In this document: positions 61,482 through 64,000 of the stretch, one piece after another | Layout: every line of letters begins with the position of its first letter | How positions within the stretch are numbered: the first letter of the stretch is position 1 | Source: Symbiodinium natans | Taxonomy: Eukaryota; Sar; Dinophyceae; Suessiales; Symbiodiniaceae | Reading direction: 5' to 3' | DNA length: 64,000 nucleotides | Assembly (NCBI GenBank): GCA_905221605.1 | Contig: CAJNDS010002091.1 | Span: 1-64,000, forward strand | The notes under the pieces: model-generated | What the model was told of the DNA's origin: nothing | The model's database searches: none | Seen by the model: only the letters and a program-made list of their open reading frames with translations | Translations under genes and position numbers: made by a program

Positions 61482-62651
61482 CTAGTGGGAACCCACTTGC
61501 GCCAGCAAGCGTGAAATCTCCGCGTGACCTTTGTCACATGCGAGCATGAGAGCTGTCTTGCCACCACTGTCTGCCAAGTCCCAGTCGGCGTCTGCTTCCA
61601 CCAGCAAGCGTGCGATCTCCGTGTGGCCATTGAAACATGCGAGCATGAGAGCTGTCCCGCCATCAAGGTGTTTCAAGTCCTTGCCAGCACCAGCTTCCAC
61701 TAGCAATCGTGCAATCTCCACGTGGCCGTCCGCACATGCGAACATGAGAGCTGTCATTTCACTAGAGTCTGTCAAGTCCTTTCCAGCACCAGCTTCCACC
61801 AGCAAGCGTGCAATCTCCACATGGCCCGTTTGACATGCGAACATGAGAGCCGTCCTGCCATTATTATCTGTCGGGTCATTGTCAGCACCAACATCCACGT
61901 AGCCACAATAACCGCTTCTCAAGTCCTTGTCAGCACCAGCTTCCACCAGCAAGCGTGCGATCTGCACGTGGCCCTTTTCACAGGCGTACATGAGAGCTGT
62001 GTACCCACAGTAACCGCTTGTCAAGTCCTTGTCAGCACCAGCTTCCACCAGCAAGCGTGCCATCTCCATGTGGCCAAGTTCACATGCGAGCATGAGAGGT
62101 GTCCTGCCACCATCATTGTCTGCCAAGTCCGAGTCGGCGTCCGCTTCCACCAGCAAGCGTGCGATCTGCACTTGGCCCTTTTCACAAGCGTGCATGAGAG
62201 CTGTGTAGCCACAATAACTGCTTCTCAAGTCCTTGTCAGCACCAGCTTCCAACAGCAAGCGTGCAATCTCCATGTGGCCCTCCGAACATGCGAACATGAG
62301 AGCTGTCCTGCCAACATTGTCTGTCAAGTCCTTGTCAGCACCAGCTTTCAACAACCAGCGCACAACCTCGACGAGGTTATGATAGGCAGCGTAGAAGAAC
62401 TCCTTTTTCACCGCAGGGTCTGGCTGGGCGAAGGAGGTCTTTAGACACAGCTGCAGGTCCAACGGCGCATCCAGTCTTGCGGACTCCTCCAGCCTAGTGC
62501 TGCCTTGCAAGAGCTCCTGGAGGCAGAGGGGGAAGCCGTGCAGCTTGCGCAAACGGATCTTCAGGGCAGCGACGTCACTCAACTCTTGACTCAGCTCCTC
62601 CCCCAAAAGGGAGGCCAGCCCTTCACCGGAGATGCCCCAAACCCGGAGCAT
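61482..62651 (-). CDS. Ubiquitin-like plus ankyrin-repeat protein
   Basis: 389 codons, single open exon, ATG at 62651. Residues about 1-75 (MLRVWGISGEGLASLLGEEL, ALKIRLRKLHGFPLCLQELL, LDLQLCLK) look like the ubiquitin-like start common on dinoflagellate ankyrin proteins. From about residue 85, ten ankyrin repeats of 33-34 residues follow with consensus GRTALMFACEKGHVEIARLL and VEAGADKDL. One repeat is internally deleted (SGYCGYVDVGADNDP, near 61885-61915). Neighbouring repeats are nearly identical at DNA level, so the array evolves by unequal exchange. A TAG at 61482 ends the frame inside a further repeat. Ankyrin repeats bind proteins; the partner is unknown. No introns are seen, unlike the isomerase gene. 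Confidence 0.85.
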   Translation of the reverse strand: MLRVWGISGEGLASLLGEELSQELSDVAALKIRLRKLHGFPLCLQELLQGSTRLEESARLDAPLDLQLCLKTSFAQPDPAVKKEFFYAAYHNLVEVVRWLLKAGADKDLTDNVGRTALMFACSEGHMEIARLLLEAGADKDLRSSYCGYTALMHACEKGQVQIARLLVEADADSDLADNDGGRTPLMLACELGHMEMARLLVEAGADKDLTSGYCGYTALMYACEKGHVQIARLLVEAGADKDLRSGYCGYVDVGADNDPTDNNGRTALMFACQTGHVEIARLLVEAGAGKDLTDSSEMTALMFACADGHVEIARLLVEAGAGKDLKHLDGGTALMLACFNGHTEIARLLVEADADWDLADSGGKTALMLACDKGHAEISRLLAQVGSH

Positions 62652-62703
62652 CCTACAGATCAGACCATGGCCGTGGGAGCCGCAAGTTGCAGAGACGACC
62701 TTA

Positions 62704-62740
62704 TAGGGTTTAGGGTTTAGGGTTTAGGGTTTAGGGTTAA
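62704..62740 (+). repeat. Short TTTAGGG array upstream of the ankyrin gene
   Basis: Five units about 55 bp before the start codon in transcription terms. Confidence 0.9.
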
Positions 62741-62817
62741 GCCCAAGAACAGGAAGCCGCGCCCCTGCGGTGAACGTTGTACTCTGAAAAGCCGAAGCAC
62801 AAAACGGCGATGAGTTG

Positions 62818-62912
62818 GGACGTTCCCCCTTATAGTAACAGTCCTTAATAGGGATTATAGTACCCCCCTACTGTAATCGGTGTCAAGGACTGTTAGTATA
62901 AGGGGCAACATG
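62818..62912. mobile_element. Inverted-repeat element, family C
   Basis: GGGACGTTCCCCCTTATAG and TATAAGGGGCAACATG are imperfect inverted ends; AACAGTCCTTAATAGGGATT and CAAGGACTGTTAGTATAAG pair inside. Confidence 0.8.
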
Positions 62913-63023
62913 ATAAGCGATAAGACTCAAAAGCCTTCGCGACCCATCATGGGTTCCCCCCCCCCCCCCCCCCACGGCAAATCCTCCGAACCCTTACCTT
63001 ACAGCCCCTAAACCCTAACCCCT

Positions 63024-63132
63024 GCTTGGAGGTTCATGGGTAGTCATAAGTAGGGTTACGACATGAGCGCCAAAACTACGGCTATAGCTCGAGGTCTCCT
63101 ACTGACAACCCTGCTTATAACTACCAGGCAAA
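63024..63132. mobile_element. Diverged family A element
   Basis: GCTTGGAGGTTCATGGGTAG at the left; the right end TTATAACTACCAGGCAAACC is decayed. Confidence 0.5.
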
Positions 63133-63154
63133 CCCCTACAACCGAAACACAATG

Positions 63155-63340
63155 GGGGGGGGGTTTCATATTAGGGGGAGGGGCTACCCCCCTCTCTACT
63201 ACCTCCCCTAGATTTCCCCCCATAATTAAGGCAATGTAGGGATGATTAAGCCTAATTAAGACGACTTAACGGGGGAACCTAGGGGGGGCTAGCATATCGG
63301 GGGGTAGTGGGGGGGGGGGGTAGTAGAGGAACCCATGAAC
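63155..63340. mobile_element. Inverted-repeat element, family L
   Basis: CTCTCTACTACCTCCCCTAG and GGGGTAGTAGAGGAACCC are the inner inverted ends; CATAATTAAGGCAATG and ATGATTAAGCCTAATTAAG match 58785-58917. Confidence 0.75.
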
Positions 63341-63424
63341 CACGAAAGCGTGCTTAGGGTTCGTAACCCCAAAAGACCCTTCTTGAACCCAGACTCAGAA
63401 GATCAGCTGGGACCAACAGCCCTG

Positions 63425-63660
63425 AACCTTAAACCCTAAACCCTAAACACTGAACCCTAAACCTTGAGCCTTAAACCCTAAACCCAAAACCCTAGACCCT
63501 AAACCCCGTAAGGTAAGGACCAGCAAGCGGTGCAGTCCATTGCCACGTGCAATCCTCGGATGCACGGCAAGTCTTTTGAGGCACCTCACACCAAAACCCT
63601 AGGGTTGAAACTCTGAACCCTAAACCCTAAACCCTAAACCCTAAACCCTAAACCCTAAAC
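63425..63660 (-). repeat. CCCTAAA arrays in duplication copy 2
   Basis: Units at 63425-63510 and 63615-63660 flank the CCGTGCAGTCC-like segment. Confidence 0.88.
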
Positions 63661-63990
63661 CTGATTTCCCATGTCCAAGGCTCTCATCGGGAAGACTCCC
63701 CCTTGCTGCAAGCGTTGATCGCGGAGTTGTAGGAGATCTCATCGGCCTCCTGCACGAAAAGCGCGGGGCTAGCACATTCAGAGACACTCAGAGTTTAGGG
63801 TTTATAAGTTATGGGGATTAGGGTTTAGGGTTTCGGGTTTAGGGTAAAAAGTCAAAGATACTCAGAGGAAAAGGCGGGGAGGAGGGTTGCGCAGGAAGGT
63901 GGGCTAGGCATGCTTATAGCATAATTACAGGGGCGCCTGAGTTGAATTATACGCACAACTCCTAAATCCTTAGCCCGAAACCCGAGACCC
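63488..63990. repeat. Segmental duplication, copy 2, with array insertion
   Basis: Copy of 57115-57690. At 63793-63850 a TTTAGGG-rich stretch interrupts the site: GACACTCAGAG stands before it and GATACTCAGAG after it, while copy 1 has the word once. Confidence 0.85.
63675..63748 (-). pseudogene. Pentatricopeptide-repeat fragment, second copy
   Basis: Reads EADEISYNSAINACSKG after a TGCAG acceptor and then carries the same frame break as the copy at 57463-57536. One A-to-S change separates the two in the motif. Confidence 0.6.
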
Positions 63991-64000
63991 TAAACCCTAA

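Noticed and set aside
61531-62444. Plus-strand frames of 100 and 240 codons opposite the ankyrin gene
   Set aside because: They are antisense shadows of the repeated ankyrin codons; the minus strand has the clear domain structure.

Overview
The window looks like nuclear DNA of a dinoflagellate, most likely Symbiodiniaceae or a close relative. The reasons are: (i) Arabidopsis-type telomere repeats (TTTAGGG/CCCTAAA) are scattered through almost the whole 64 kb; (ii) every gene I can name reads on the minus strand, as in dinoflagellate unidirectional gene clusters; (iii) one gene is split into tiny exons by introns with GT, GC or GA 5' splice sites; (iv) the ankyrin protein has the N-terminal arrangement I associate with Symbiodiniaceae ankyrin proteins. 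No rRNA, tRNA, CRISPR or bacterial operon was seen.

Layout. 1-0.6 kb is an ACG-rich simple sequence, followed by a cluster of palindromes (0.86-1.22 kb) and an AT-rich island (1.26-1.85 kb). From 2.2 to 25.4 kb, telomere-like arrays alternate with 50-150 bp unique segments. Several of these segments are minus-strand exons: a cold-shock-domain protein (5.3-7.1 kb), an unknown protein (10.0-10.3 kb), an RRM RNA-binding protein (about 13.6-18.4 kb) and others. 25.5-31.6 kb is an island with no telomere repeats; it holds a coiled-coil gene, an unrecognised gene and a damaged PIF1-type helicase. 31.7-46.4 kb is again array-rich, with a 22-bp satellite at 36.5-36.9 kb and exons near 41-43 kb. 46.4-50.1 kb carries a complete protein disulfide isomerase gene. 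50-61 kb is mostly arrays and small inverted-repeat elements. 61.3-62.65 kb is a ubiquitin-like plus ankyrin-repeat gene, and two copies of a pentatricopeptide fragment lie at 57.1-57.7 and 63.5-64.0 kb.

The main result is the intron structure. The isomerase gene can be assembled from 13 exons into one uninterrupted 485-codon frame. All 12 introns are bounded by a short direct duplication starting with G, and most end in inverted repeats of the form CTT...AAG. The duplicated host bases supply the 5' splice site and the element supplies the 3' AG. Relatives of these introns occur as free-standing or intronic inverted-repeat elements across the window, in at least a dozen families. They therefore look like introner-type transposable elements. 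Telomere-like arrays sit inside many of them, and four loci show an array flanked by a short direct duplication or missing from a homologous copy. This suggests the arrays are themselves inserted or seeded at breaks, rather than left from old chromosome ends.
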